In this document: positions 44,913-54,077 of the stretch, one piece after another | How positions within the stretch are numbered: position 1 is the first letter of the stretch | Layout: each line of letters opens with the position of its first letter | NCBI RefSeq assembly: GCF_030717845.1 | Contig: NZ_JAUZVZ010000015.1 | Location: 1 to 64,000, forward strand | DNA: 64,000 nucleotides | Origin: Alkalimonas collagenimarina | GTDB taxonomy: Bacteria; Pseudomonadota; Gammaproteobacteria; Enterobacterales; Alteromonadaceae | Direction: 5' to 3' | Notes under the pieces: generated by a model | Told to the model about the DNA's origin: nothing | The model's database searches: none | What the model saw: the letters and a program-made list of their open reading frames with translations, nothing else | Position numbers and translations under genes: made by a program

Positions 44913-45959
44913 ATGGATTCAGTGACTCAAGCCGCCCTAGGCGCAGCTGTGGCAGTTGCCGTCGTTGGCAAACATAGCTCCATAAAAAAAGCAGCTATTT
45001 GGGGGGCGGTCATTGGTACCTTGCCCGATCTCGATGTGTTTATTGATTATGGTGATGATCTCAGCGAGATGGTGCGTCACCGTGGTGAAAGCCACTCCTT
45101 GGTCTATCAAACGCTCATTGCTCCCTTACTGGCTTGGCTTATCTGCCGTTGGCATCAACAGCAACAACACTTTAAAGCATGGTGGCTAGCCGTTTGGCTG
45201 GTGTTGGTTACCCATAGCCTGCTGGATACATTCACCACCTATGGCACTCAGCTGCTACTGCCGTTTAGTAACTACCCCTTCGCACTGGAAAGTATCTTTG
45301 TCATTGATCCCTTGTACACCCTGCCACTGTTAGCAGGCTTAGTCTATGCGTGGAGACAACCCGAGAAAGGGTTGGCTGCCAACCGAATCGGGTTAATCTG
45401 TTCATCAGGGTATTTGCTCTGGAGTGTACTGGCACAGCAATGGGTGATACATCAGGTGACGCAGCAAGGGGCTGATGCGTCCCAATCACCCTACTGGCTC
45501 TTGGTGCAGCCAACAGCATTAAATACCTTGGTCTGGCGAATTATTAAAGTCGATGAGCATGGCTATCAAGAAGGTTTTTATGCGCTCAGCGATGGTCGCA
45601 GAGCGGTCACCTTTCGACAGCATTATTTTCCTGAGCAAACAGAGCAACTTCGAGCCTTTACCGACGCAGAGCGTTTAACTCGTTTTAGCCATGGTTTTGT
45701 TGGCTACTTTCAACATGATGCATTATTCACCATGGCAGACTTACGCATGGGCATGCAGGGCAACTATGCGTTTGAGTTTACGCTGGCTTGTCAGCAGCAC
45801 GATGGGGTAAAGTCGACCCAACTGCAGCAAACCCGAAAATCGTATCAAATGGTCGAAATGTGGTTATGGGCAGCACGGCGATTTTTGCAGCAGGAAACCG
45901 GCTTAACAGAGGCAGAGCTTCGTTCAGAAAACCCATGCAATACCAACTCTGGCAGATGA
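44913..45959 (+). CDS. YdjM-like inner-membrane metal-dependent hydrolase (DUF457)
   Basis: 348 aa. N-terminal half has several hydrophobic segments with the family's polar motifs: GTLPDLDVFIDYGDD, HRGESHSLVYQ and THSLLDTFTTYGTQ, which carry the putative metal ligands. The C-terminal half is soluble (about 200-348). E. coli YdjM is LexA-regulated; the only LexA-like sequence here overlaps the start codon and is imperfect. It converges with the GGDEF gene (1 bp apart). Confidence 0.87.
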   Translation: MDSVTQAALGAAVAVAVVGKHSSIKKAAIWGAVIGTLPDLDVFIDYGDDLSEMVRHRGESHSLVYQTLIAPLLAWLICRWHQQQQHFKAWWLAVWLVLVTHSLLDTFTTYGTQLLLPFSNYPFALESIFVIDPLYTLPLLAGLVYAWRQPEKGLAANRIGLICSSGYLLWSVLAQQWVIHQVTQQGADASQSPYWLLVQPTALNTLVWRIIKVDEHGYQEGFYALSDGRRAVTFRQHYFPEQTEQLRAFTDAERLTRFSHGFVGYFQHDALFTMADLRMGMQGNYAFEFTLACQQHDGVKSTQLQQTRKSYQMVEMWLWAARRFLQQETGLTEAELRSENPCNTNSGR

Positions 45960-45960
45960 T

Positions 45961-47613
45961 TCAGTCATCAGCTAGTATCACTTGGTTGCGTCCTTGCTCT
46001 TTCGCCTTGTACATCGCCTGATCCGCCCGATCAATATTCTCATCGGTTGATTGCCTGGTATTGACCAAAGCCAAACCTGCACTGAAAGTACAGTAAAAAC
46101 TGCTGTCTTTTGCTGTAAAGGGCAGTTGTTGAAATTTGTCCCGAATGGTATCAACAATACGGCGCGCTTTATCCAATGGACAATCGGGCAAGCCTAACAA
46201 AAACTCTTCTCCGCCATAGCGCCCAACCAAATCCGATTTACGTAATTGCTGCTTTAACAGGTTGGCCAGACTGGTAATCACTTGATCACCCATTAAATGG
46301 CCATGCTCATCATTCACTCGTTTAAAGTGATCAATATCAAGCATCACCACCACCAATGGATCTCTGGTTCGGCCGGCTTTAGCGATCTCGTCACTCAGGC
46401 GATCTTTAATATTGGCGTGCTGCAGCAAACCGGTCAGGCTATCTTTGGTCATCATTTCAGAGAGCTGACGAGCACGTTGTGCCCGGGCAAAAACCGTCAC
46501 AGCCAAAGCCTGATCGGTAATCGGCTTAGACAGAAAATCATCCCCTGCTTTGACCAGCGCATCCAGCTGTCTTTGACTATCGGCTTCTGAGGATAAATAA
46601 ATAATGGGAACCCCCAGCCACTCATCCTGAAAACGGATCAACTGGGCCAACTCCGGGCCACTGCAATCTGGCATATTCACATCCAACAAAATGACATCCG
46701 GTTGGAATGATTTAAGGCCCTTGAACACCTGATTGGGCTCGGTCAGAACCTCAGCCGCTAGTCCGGCTTGTTCGATCACCAGTTTATAATGCTCCGCCAG
46801 CAGAGCATCATCATCGACGATCAAGACCCGAAATGGAGCCTGCTTTCTCTGCAGTAACAACCGTTGCACACGAGCTTCTAAAGCGCCGGCATTAATGGGT
46901 TTAACAAAGTAACCTTTTGCTCCCATCCGCACCGCTGCAAGGTAGGCATCAAAGCCTCCTTCTTCACCAATCACAAAGAGCACCGTACTGGATGATGCGG
47001 TATCTAGCTGAAATTCTTGTATCAGATCACAACCATGCTGATGTTTGGTTGGACAGGCTACATCCAGCACAAAAATATCTGGCATCTGCTCACTAAATGC
47101 CTGCCGAAGCTCCTCACACGCTTTAAACCAACGCACTTCATGACCAAAGGTCGCCAAAGTTAAGCGTAATTGCTCACCGGTTTGCTCATCATCCTCCAGC
47201 ATGTAAATCAGTGCTTTTTGCTCTAACTCGCTCGTGGCACTGGATTGAAAGCTAGTCATTACTTCAGGTGGGCTCGTGGTGGTTTGCAGTGATATTTCTT
47301 CCATCATATCCATTAAATGCTGGCATTGCTCGACTGCAGGTATTTGTTCAGCCTCTAGCCATGAGGTTAACTCAAGCTCTAAGGCTTTCGCCTGTTGGCC
47401 GAGCTGTTGCATCCCAAAAGTACCCGCTGAACCAGCTAGCGTGTGGAAATGCTGCTTGAGTGAAAGTGCAGTGGCCTGCCAATCGGGTTGCTTAGGCTGC
47501 ATCAACTGACGCAGCTCGGCCATCAAATCGGGCCACTGCTGCTGCAATTTGGCTTGATAATTCTGGCGTAACTGCTCTAACTGAGCCTGAATATCCTGCT
47601 GCGATGTGGCCAT
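45961..47613 (-). CDS. Hpt-REC-REC-GGDEF diguanylate cyclase
   Basis: 550 aa, cytoplasmic. The N-terminal Hpt domain has the phosphotransfer His in LKQHFHTLAGSAGTFGM (about residue 53). Two receiver domains follow: REC1 with LEDDEQ and VLDVACP (Asp kept), REC2 with IVDDDALL, LLDVNMPDCSG and the KPI Lys. The C-terminal GGDEF domain has DSLTGLLQ, MLDIDHFKRVNDEHGH and an active GGEEF site; an RKSD inhibitory site lies five residues before it. It should make c-di-GMP under phosphorelay control. No partner kinase gene is adjacent. Confidence 0.93.
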   Translation of the reverse strand: MATSQQDIQAQLEQLRQNYQAKLQQQWPDLMAELRQLMQPKQPDWQATALSLKQHFHTLAGSAGTFGMQQLGQQAKALELELTSWLEAEQIPAVEQCQHLMDMMEEISLQTTTSPPEVMTSFQSSATSELEQKALIYMLEDDEQTGEQLRLTLATFGHEVRWFKACEELRQAFSEQMPDIFVLDVACPTKHQHGCDLIQEFQLDTASSSTVLFVIGEEGGFDAYLAAVRMGAKGYFVKPINAGALEARVQRLLLQRKQAPFRVLIVDDDALLAEHYKLVIEQAGLAAEVLTEPNQVFKGLKSFQPDVILLDVNMPDCSGPELAQLIRFQDEWLGVPIIYLSSEADSQRQLDALVKAGDDFLSKPITDQALAVTVFARAQRARQLSEMMTKDSLTGLLQHANIKDRLSDEIAKAGRTRDPLVVVMLDIDHFKRVNDEHGHLMGDQVITSLANLLKQQLRKSDLVGRYGGEEFLLGLPDCPLDKARRIVDTIRDKFQQLPFTAKDSSFYCTFSAGLALVNTRQSTDENIDRADQAMYKAKEQGRNQVILADD

Positions 47614-47819
47614 GCCCTACCTGTTATTACTAAAAATGAACGGCTTATACTAAATTTAGCGAACTTTTTGTCATAAAGCTATCAATCAGCCAAGAATAAC
47701 TAGCCAGGGACAAACTTCATGGGTAGCAAAAAATATCACAGAATTATCAAACACAAGAAATACCGTAGGGGCTACAATCGTATGAGGCATTTCATTGCAA
47801 TATGAGGAGTATGCGCCAG

Positions 47820-48578
47820 ATGCATGTGCTGAAGATAATCGGATTAGGTTGCTCACTGTTGCTATGTTCCTTCTTGCTTTGTGCCGAGCGCGTTGTGCTG
47901 GCCAGCAGCGATTACCAACCACATTATGGTGAAAACATGCCGCAGCAAGGCGCGGTAACCGAAATAGTCCGACAGGCTTTTGCCTTGAAAGGCATTGAAC
48001 TTGACGTGGTGTTTATGCCATTTGGCCGCGCGATCCACGAAAGTAAACGAGGCAACTATGCGGGTCTGATTGCCGCTTGGTATGATGATGAACGGGTAGA
48101 GCACTTTCTGTATTCGCAGCCGATGTACGCCAATCACATCGTCTTGTTTAAACGAAGATCGATGCCACTTGAGTTCCGAAGTTTTTCACAACTGGCGGCT
48201 GCACGGTATCGACTCGGCTTGGTACAAGGTTATGCGCAACCTAAAGGCTTGCTTGAAGCGGGCTTAAATACCATTTCTGTAGCCAGTGATGAGCAAGTAT
48301 TTCGTATGCTGGCACTCAACCGGGTCGATCTCGTTCCCGCAGATAAGCTAAATGGTCTGTATCTGCTGCAAAGTTTGCTGCCAGAGTACGCGGAATACAT
48401 TGAATACATTGAGCCTGCTCTGGAGCAAAGGCCCATGTATTTGGTGTTATCAAAGCAAGATCCACGCTCTGAGGAATTAATGGAGCGTTTTAATCGCGGC
48501 CTGCAACAACTGCAGGCCAGTAATCAGTATCGCGCCATTTTGAACCGCTTACTGCCGGAGCCTACAGCCGAACGCTAA
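47820..48578 (+). CDS. Periplasmic amino-acid-type solute-binding protein (SBP_bac_3)
   Basis: About 252 aa from ATG 47820 (AGGAG 10 nt upstream; ATGs at 47802 and 47811 are alternatives). Signal peptide up to LLCAE, then ASSDYQPHYGENMPQQGAVTEIVRQAFAL and VFMPFGRAIHESKRGNYAGLIAAWYDDER typical of family 3 binding proteins. No cognate permease of the amino-acid type is near, as is usual for this orphan subgroup in Alteromonadales. Its 3' end overlaps the convergent ABC permease by 17 bp. Confidence 0.85.
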   Translation: MHVLKIIGLGCSLLLCSFLLCAERVVLASSDYQPHYGENMPQQGAVTEIVRQAFALKGIELDVVFMPFGRAIHESKRGNYAGLIAAWYDDERVEHFLYSQPMYANHIVLFKRRSMPLEFRSFSQLAAARYRLGLVQGYAQPKGLLEAGLNTISVASDEQVFRMLALNRVDLVPADKLNGLYLLQSLLPEYAEYIEYIEPALEQRPMYLVLSKQDPRSEELMERFNRGLQQLQASNQYRAILNRLLPEPTAER

Positions 48579-49818
48579 GCCCATCGGTCAATGCCCTGCG
48601 ATAGGCCAACCAGGATGGAATGCAACCAAGGATAAGAGATAACCCTATCACTACACCCACCAATTGCAAACTGCTTGAGCGGATCGGATTTAAGCCAATA
48701 AATAGCCCGTAACGGCTGGCCAGCAGGTCCTGCCCAAACCACAAAGCCACAAACAACAAGGCAAATGCGAGCAGCAATGATGCCAGCGTAATCAGTAATA
48801 CTTCGAGCTGTACCAACAAAAACAAACTACGAGGATGAGCACCTACTGCCCGTAAAATGGCAATTTCGCGCTGTCGCTCTTTCATTGATGCCAGCAAGGT
48901 GGTTGTCATACCAACCAAGCCAGCCAATAACACCAGTAACGTAATCACCAGCAATAAACGCTCAACCATGCTTAGCATTTGCCATAACTCAGCCAAAGCT
49001 ACACCTGGCAAAATTGCACTTAACGGCTCACCACGAAACTCATTGATTTGCCGCTGCACCATAAAGGTAGCCGCTCTGGAATTTAATCCAACCAAAAACG
49101 CAGTAATTGCCTTGGGTGTTAAATCCATCTCTACCGCTTGCTCTGCACTCACTCGTCTTCCTGGCATAGGAGCGCCTTGTTGCCAGTCAATATGGATGGC
49201 TTCAATACCTTGCAAGGTCACATGTACACTTTGGTCAACCGGTGTGCCGGTTGGCGCCAAAATACCCACTACGGTGAACGGCTTGTCTTTGTGTTCGCTA
49301 AAGCTGACTTGTCCTATGCCATGCGCCAGCACAATCTCATCACCTAATTGATAGCCAAGCCGGGTCGCCACTTCCGCACCTAAAACGGTGTCATACACAT
49401 CGGAAAATACCTCACCTTGCTGCAACTGCAGGGAGTTCTGACCGGCATAACGGTAGTAGGTAAAGTAGTCTTGATTGGTCCCCACCACACGGTAGCCACG
49501 GTGAGAGTCTCCCAACGAAATAGGAATGGTCCAGGCAATTTGCGGATGATTCTGAATACGCTGATAGCTCTCCCAGCTTAGATTGGCCGTGGCATTGCCG
49601 ATACGAAAAATAGAGTACAGCAGTAAATTCAACTGGCCAGAGCGGGCACCAACGATTAAATCGGTCCCCGACACCGTGCTGGTAAAGCTATTTTTTGCTT
49701 CATGCCGTAGGTGATCGATCCCAAGTAGTAGAGTGATGCTGATCACCAATGACAACAAAGTCATCAAGACAGTACCACGGCGATTAAAAAGGCTAAGTCG
49801 GGCTAATTTTATCAACAT
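48562..49818 (-). CDS. FtsX/MacB-type ABC transporter permease
   Basis: 418 aa. One N-terminal TM helix, a periplasmic MacB-like domain (about 45-260, with TVSGTDLIVGARSGQLNLLL), then three C-terminal TM helices with KERQREIAILRAVGAHPRSL, the FtsX coupling motif. Overlaps the ATPase gene by 7 nt. In vibrios a similar ATPase/permease pair accompanies ZrgA-type zinc uptake genes, which fits the neighbours; family members otherwise work in export or mechanotransmission. Confidence 0.88.
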   Translation of the reverse strand: MLIKLARLSLFNRRGTVLMTLLSLVISITLLLGIDHLRHEAKNSFTSTVSGTDLIVGARSGQLNLLLYSIFRIGNATANLSWESYQRIQNHPQIAWTIPISLGDSHRGYRVVGTNQDYFTYYRYAGQNSLQLQQGEVFSDVYDTVLGAEVATRLGYQLGDEIVLAHGIGQVSFSEHKDKPFTVVGILAPTGTPVDQSVHVTLQGIEAIHIDWQQGAPMPGRRVSAEQAVEMDLTPKAITAFLVGLNSRAATFMVQRQINEFRGEPLSAILPGVALAELWQMLSMVERLLLVITLLVLLAGLVGMTTTLLASMKERQREIAILRAVGAHPRSLFLLVQLEVLLITLASLLLAFALLFVALWFGQDLLASRYGLFIGLNPIRSSSLQLVGVVIGLSLILGCIPSWLAYRRALTDGLSVRL

Positions 49819-50507
49819 GCTTGTACTCCTTGCGCTAACTGCTCCATGTCGAGGTACCAGTGAAAATACTGACGAAGCGCCGTATCATGACTGACAAAAA
49901 TGACTGTGGTACCACTGTCATTGGCTTCAGCCAACATCAACTGCATAAAAGCATCTCGATTATCGGCATCTAAAGCCGAGGTGGGCTCATCCGCAATCAG
50001 TAAGGCTGGCCGTAATAGCAGTGCTCTGGCAATAGCTACTCGCTGCTGCTGCCCCACACTAAGCTCTGCTGCAGCCCTTTGATGTATACTCTCAACCAGA
50101 CCAAGTCGAGACAGCAGCTGACTGGCTCTTTCCTCAGATGCTGAAATGGACTGGCCGGCAAAGCGAGCTACCAACAGCACGTTATCAATCACCGACAAAT
50201 AAGGAATGAGGTTCAGTTGCTGAAACACCACACCAATTTGTTGTGCCCGAAGGGTATCCCGCTTCGATGCAGAAAGCCGATGCATCGGTTGCTGTTGCAA
50301 CCACAGCTCGCCTTGATGTGGCGTGGTAATGCCACTTAGTAAATTTAATAAGGTGGTTTTACCAGAACCAGAAGCGCCCCGAACAAATAAATGCTGGCCC
50401 GCTTCCAATTGCAAACCCGGTAACTGCAACTGCCAGCCAGAGCTGCCCGGCCAGCGAAACTGCAGATTTTTGAGATCAATCACATATTTTTTCGGCTTGT
50501 CGGTCAC
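49812..50507 (-). CDS. ABC transporter ATP-binding protein (LolD/MacB type)
   Basis: 231 aa. Walker A GASGSGKTT, Q-loop VVFQQLNLIPYLSV, signature LSVGQQQRVAIARAL, Walker B LLIADEPTSALD, and the switch His in VIFVSHD. Partner of the overlapping permease. Divergent from the DUF3299 gene across 65 bp. Confidence 0.93.
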   Translation of the reverse strand: MTDKPKKYVIDLKNLQFRWPGSSGWQLQLPGLQLEAGQHLFVRGASGSGKTTLLNLLSGITTPHQGELWLQQQPMHRLSASKRDTLRAQQIGVVFQQLNLIPYLSVIDNVLLVARFAGQSISASEERASQLLSRLGLVESIHQRAAAELSVGQQQRVAIARALLLRPALLIADEPTSALDADNRDAFMQLMLAEANDSGTTVIFVSHDTALRQYFHWYLDMEQLAQGVQAC

Positions 50508-50572
50508 TAGTACGCTCTCGTCCGTGGTAATATATAAGGCAGTGTTATATCAAAGTTCAGAGGTAAGCTCCA

Positions 50573-51112
50573 ATGATGCGTTCTCTTTCCATAGCAGTTC
50601 TTCTGGTGTCTATCGCATTTGGTATCCAAAGCGTGCAGGCCAATGAAGCCAAGACATTAGAATGGACCGATCTGATGCCAGAAGATGACTTAGCCTTACT
50701 TGAGTCATTACCGGACATCGAGCATGACTATAGCCAACCATCACCATTTGATGATACCTCGGACGATCCAAGTGCCAGCTTATGGCAGCAGGTGCTGAGC
50801 TCTGCCAAAGTCCGCGAAGAATACAACAATCAGCGTGTGCGTTTGCCGGGCTTTATTGTACCGCTTGAGTTTGATGAAAACCAAAACGTAACCAGCTTCT
50901 TTTTGGTGCCTTACTTCGGCGCTTGTATTCATGTACCACCGCCGCCACCGAACCAAATCATTTATGTTACGGATGCAAAAAACCTGACGGCAGATATGAT
51001 GTACACTCCTTTTTGGATCACTGGCACCCTGACCACCGATTCCATGACTCATGATTTAGCTTTTGCTGCCTACAGTTTAAAAGCCGATCATATTGAAGAA
51101 TACACCTGGTAA
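50573..51112 (+). CDS. DUF3299 periplasmic protein
   Basis: 179 aa with a signal peptide (SIAVLLVSIAFGIQSVQA). The DUF3299 core is clear: RVRLPGFIVPLEFDENQNVT, FFLVPYFGACIHVPPPPPNQ (with the conserved Cys-Ile-His) and FWITGTL. The Cys/His pair could bind a metal. DUF3299 genes are often found with ABC ATPase/permease pairs and DUF2796, as here, which suggests a part in zinc handling; its exact function is unknown. Confidence 0.87.
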   Translation: MMRSLSIAVLLVSIAFGIQSVQANEAKTLEWTDLMPEDDLALLESLPDIEHDYSQPSPFDDTSDDPSASLWQQVLSSAKVREEYNNQRVRLPGFIVPLEFDENQNVTSFFLVPYFGACIHVPPPPPNQIIYVTDAKNLTADMMYTPFWITGTLTTDSMTHDLAFAAYSLKADHIEEYTW

Positions 51113-51132
51113 TTGATGAATTCGTGTCTCAT

Positions 51133-51162
51133 AAAAAAACGCCTGAACTCAGGCGTTTTTTT
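51133..51162. terminator. Bidirectional terminator
   Basis: Seven A, ACGCCTGA-AC-TCAGGCGT, seven T: symmetrical, serving both the DUF3299 gene (+) and the zrgA-like gene (-). Confidence 0.9.
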
Positions 51163-51208
51163 GTATCAATAGCAATACTATCAAGCTCATTCAATAACTG
51201 CTTACAAA

Positions 51209-51886
51209 CTAAAAGCGCACCCGGCTATCACGCAAAGTCGCGCGGCTCATCCCTTGGCGCTCATTCAGTATCCATTGCACTTCGACGCGCTCAATAGAAG
51301 GCATCAACTGCAACAAGCCTAATTCAATATCCTGTAGCCGTGCAGGGTTATGACACAGCAATGAAAAGTTCGCGTAAAAATCACCATGCCCCTGATGGTT
51401 GCCTCGGGTTAAGTCAGTACTGGCGTCGGCTTGCTCAATCTGACAACCGGCATCCCGACTGATGCTAAACCAGTCCCCTTTAGCAAGAATAGTCAGAGCA
51501 GCTTGGATCTCCTGACGCTGCTCGTCGGTAGATGGGGCGTGCTCAAAGCCAACAATGTTGTATGCCGCAGATTGCAATGCCAGCATCGCTTCATTGCCCT
51601 CTAGCACAAAAGTCAGTAAAGCCTCGCCATGAACATGAGCGCCCATTTGGGTAAACTCTTCATCGTGGTCGTGAGAATGGTCATGATGATCATGGCTATG
51701 TTCATGCTCAGAAACATGATCGTGATTGTGTTTAGGCGATTCAGGCTGATGCTGATGCTCATGCTCGTTCTCGTGCTCATGATGTGGTTCTTGCGCGTCA
51801 TGCGGTTGATGGGCCGACAGCGGCATGCTGATTAGCATGGCAGCGGCTAATGCGCTCACTACCAGTGGCAAATGTGGTTTCATCAT
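51209..51886 (-). CDS. ZrgA-like zinc-binding periplasmic protein (DUF2796)
   Basis: 225 aa. Signal peptide to about residue 25, then a very His-rich stretch (about 26-88) of HEHEHQ, HNHDH and HSHDHHDH repeats, then QMGAHVHGEALLTFVLEG, the DUF2796 signature. The domain is named ZrgA after a zinc uptake gene set of Vibrio cholerae. It likely captures Zn2+ in the periplasm. It follows the DksA-like gene, 101 bp apart, with a Zur box upstream of that gene. Confidence 0.88.
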   Translation of the reverse strand: MMKPHLPLVVSALAAAMLISMPLSAHQPHDAQEPHHEHENEHEHQHQPESPKHNHDHVSEHEHSHDHHDHSHDHDEEFTQMGAHVHGEALLTFVLEGNEAMLALQSAAYNIVGFEHAPSTDEQRQEIQAALTILAKGDWFSISRDAGCQIEQADASTDLTRGNHQGHGDFYANFSLLCHNPARLQDIELGLLQLMPSIERVEVQWILNERQGMSRATLRDSRVRF

Positions 51887-51987
51887 CGGTTTCCTTGTTA
51901 CGTTAAACCCTAGAAATTTCCATCAGATTAAATGATATTCAGAGCGAATACTAGCGCATTACGCATGGATAAACTCTGCTAAGAATC

Positions 51988-52416
51988 TCAGCCGCGCTGT
52001 TTCTTGTAATGCTTTTCACGTATTTCCTGTCGCTCTTTTGCCTCTAAGCAAAGTTCAGCAGTCGGTCTGGCCAGCAGACGCCGTATACCTATCGGCTGAC
52101 CGGTTTCAACACAGTAACCATATTCCTGTCGAGCCACTCGATCCAGTGCCTGCTCGATTTTTCGTAGCAAAAAATATTCGCGCTCGACCAGCCGAAGGTT
52201 TTGCCGATTATCCTCTTCAATAAGGGCGCGATCCAATTCATCCGGTTCCACTGCTACCGAGCTGAGGTGCTGCTTGATTTGCTCAATATGATGCTGTATC
52301 TGCTTTTTCTGCTGCCTCAGCAGTTGTTCAAAAAAAGCCAGTTGCTGAGCATTCATGTAATGGTCATCAGGCATCGCAAGGATGTCCTGCTCGGCTGTCC
52401 GTTCGGTTTGGGTCAT
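51988..52416 (-). CDS. DksA2-like transcription factor lacking zinc-finger cysteines
   Basis: 142 aa, DksA/TraR family. Coiled coil at about 30-110, then GYCVETGQPIGIRRLLARPTAELCLEAKER. Canonical DksA has CxxC-N17-CxxC; here it is CxxT-N17-CxxA, with two of four zinc ligands gone. This is the pattern of the Zn-independent DksA2 of Pseudomonas aeruginosa, which replaces DksA when zinc is scarce. I start at 52416 (GGTGA 8 nt upstream); 52431 is an alternative. Zur box upstream. Confidence 0.9.
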   Translation of the reverse strand: MTQTERTAEQDILAMPDDHYMNAQQLAFFEQLLRQQKKQIQHHIEQIKQHLSSVAVEPDELDRALIEEDNRQNLRLVEREYFLLRKIEQALDRVARQEYGYCVETGQPIGIRRLLARPTAELCLEAKERQEIREKHYKKQRG

Positions 52417-52440
52417 GTGATCATTCACCATCTAAATTTG

Positions 52441-52455
52441 AGTTATAATATAACA
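52441..52455. promoter_or_regulatory. Zur box
   Basis: AGTTATAATATAACA differs at one base from the gammaproteobacterial Zur core TGTTATAATATAACA. It lies 25 bp upstream of the dksA2-like start and overlaps its probable -10 region. The divergent photolyase gene starts 78-90 bp away. Confidence 0.8.
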
Positions 52456-52532
52456 TCACAACAACCAATGAAAAGCCAGTCTGCTGATCGATCTTGAGAA
52501 ATAGCACGTAAATACTTCTACTTTTACCCGAC

Positions 52533-54077
52533 ATGAATGCCACCATGCCAAGACTTGTTGTAATACTCGGTGACCAGTTAAGTCCTGCGATTTCAAGCTT
52601 ACGTAACCTACAACCGGACGATGTGATTTTAATGGCTGAGGTCGGTAGCGAAGCTCATTATGTGCAGCATCATAGCCACAAGTTAATCCTCATCTTCAGT
52701 GCAATGCGCCACTTTGCTGCTACGCTAGAGCAGCTGCAACATCAAGTGATCTACCTGAGCTATCAACAGCAGCCACAGGTTGAAAGTATGACTGATGCCG
52801 TGGCTTTCGCATTGCAGCAGAATCCGCACCTTAGTTCAATCATGATAACGGAATGCGGCGAATATCGGCTGGAACAAGAAATAGCTCGCTGGCCAGAGCA
52901 ATTTTCTTTGCCGCTGGAACAGCTGGAAGATGATCGCTTTATTTGCTCACGACCGCAGTTCGCGCAGTGGGCCAAAGATCGACAACAGTTCCGGATGGAG
53001 TACTTTTATCGGGAAATGCGTCGCTTTACGCGGTTGCTGATGACAGAAAACAATCAGCCGGAAGGAGGCAAGTGGAATTTTGACAAAGCAAATCGCAAAT
53101 CCTGCCCGCCAGGTTTGCAACAAACCCCGCCGCTGCAATTTGAACCTGATGACATTACCTCTGATGTCATCAAGCTTATTGAGCAAGAGTTTGCCTCGAA
53201 CATGGGTACCCCTGCTTCGTTTTCATTCGCGGTGACAGGTAAACACGCCCGGCAGGCTTTCTTGCACTTTATTGAGCATCAGCTGGCAAAATTTGGCGAT
53301 TACCAAGATGCGATGCTGATGGATCAACCCTACTTATTTCATAGCATCTGCTCTATGTATTTAAACATAGGTTTATTAGATGCTCGCTGGATGTGCCAGA
53401 AAGTTGAGCAAGCATACCATGAGGGAACTGTACCTTTGAATGCTGCCGAAGGCTTTATCAGGCAGATTATTGGCTGGCGAGAATTTGTACGTGGCTTGTA
53501 CTGGTTGCAGATGCCAGATTACAAAACCCGTAATACACTGACTGCGGACCGAGCACTGCCAGCGTTTTACTGGACAGGCGATACCCAGATGCGCTGCATG
53601 CAGCAGGCATTACAAAGCACCATTGATCATGCCTACTCGCATCATATCCATCGACTGATGATTACGGGTAATTTTGCCCTGTTGACTGGTCTGGATCCTG
53701 CTGAAGTCACTGACTGGTATCTGGCGGTCTATGCAGATGCTTTTGAATGGGTTGAATTGCCCAATACGCTCGGCATGGCTTTATTTGCAGATGATGGGGT
53801 GCTGGCATCCAAGCCCTATGCCGCTAGTGGAAAATACATTCAACGCATGAGCAACTATTGCCAAAACTGCCCCTATGATGTGAAGAAAACTCATGGTGAA
53901 AAGGCCTGTCCATTCAATGCTTTGTACTGGGACTTTCTGGACCGACACGCTACTCAGCTCGGTGGTAATGCTCGGCTGCAACTGGCGTATCGCCAATGGC
54001 ATAACAAAGCAGCTGATGAACAAGATGCTATTCGCCAGCATGCTCAGCAGACCTTGTTACGACTCGAGCAACTATGA
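52533..54077 (+). CDS. FeS-containing (6-4) photolyase / cryptochrome (CPRP, PhrB type)
   Basis: 514 aa. Flavoprotein of the FeS-BCP group that repairs (6-4) photoproducts in light. N-terminal antenna domain ([12 protein letters not shown]). The four Fe-S cysteines are seen in [16 protein letters not shown] and [13 protein letters not shown]-site motifs are [16 protein letters not shown] and [12 protein letters not shown], and [20 protein letters not shown]. Stop overlaps the next photolyase start (ATGA). Confidence 0.93.
   Translation: MNATMPRLVVILGDQLSPAISSLRNLQPDDVILMAEVGSEAHYVQHHSHKLILIFSAMRHFAATLEQLQHQVIYLSYQQQPQVESMTDAVAFALQQNPHLSSIMITECGEYRLEQEIARWPEQFSLPLEQLEDDRFICSRPQFAQWAKDRQQFRMEYFYREMRRFTRLLMTENNQPEGGKWNFDKANRKSCPPGLQQTPPLQFEPDDITSDVIKLIEQEFASNMGTPASFSFAVTGKHARQAFLHFIEHQLAKFGDYQDAMLMDQPYLFHSICSMYLNIGLLDARWMCQKVEQAYHEGTVPLNAAEGFIRQIIGWREFVRGLYWLQMPDYKTRNTLTADRALPAFYWTGDTQMRCMQQALQSTIDHAYSHHIHRLMITGNFALLTGLDPAEVTDWYLAVYADAFEWVELPNTLGMALFADDGVLASKPYAASGKYIQRMSNYCQNCPYDVKKTHGEKACPFNALYWDFLDRHATQLGGNARLQLAYRQWHNKAADEQDAIRQHAQQTLLRLEQL

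Noticed and set aside
44903-44930. LexA-like CTGT-N8-TCAG at the start of the YdjM-like gene
   Set aside because: One core mismatch and overlap with the start codon; weaker than the recN sites, although E. coli ydjM is SOS-controlled.
51629-51835. 68-codon plus frame rich in Met and Val
   Set aside because: Mirror of the His-rich repeat of the ZrgA-like protein (CAT/CAC antisense).
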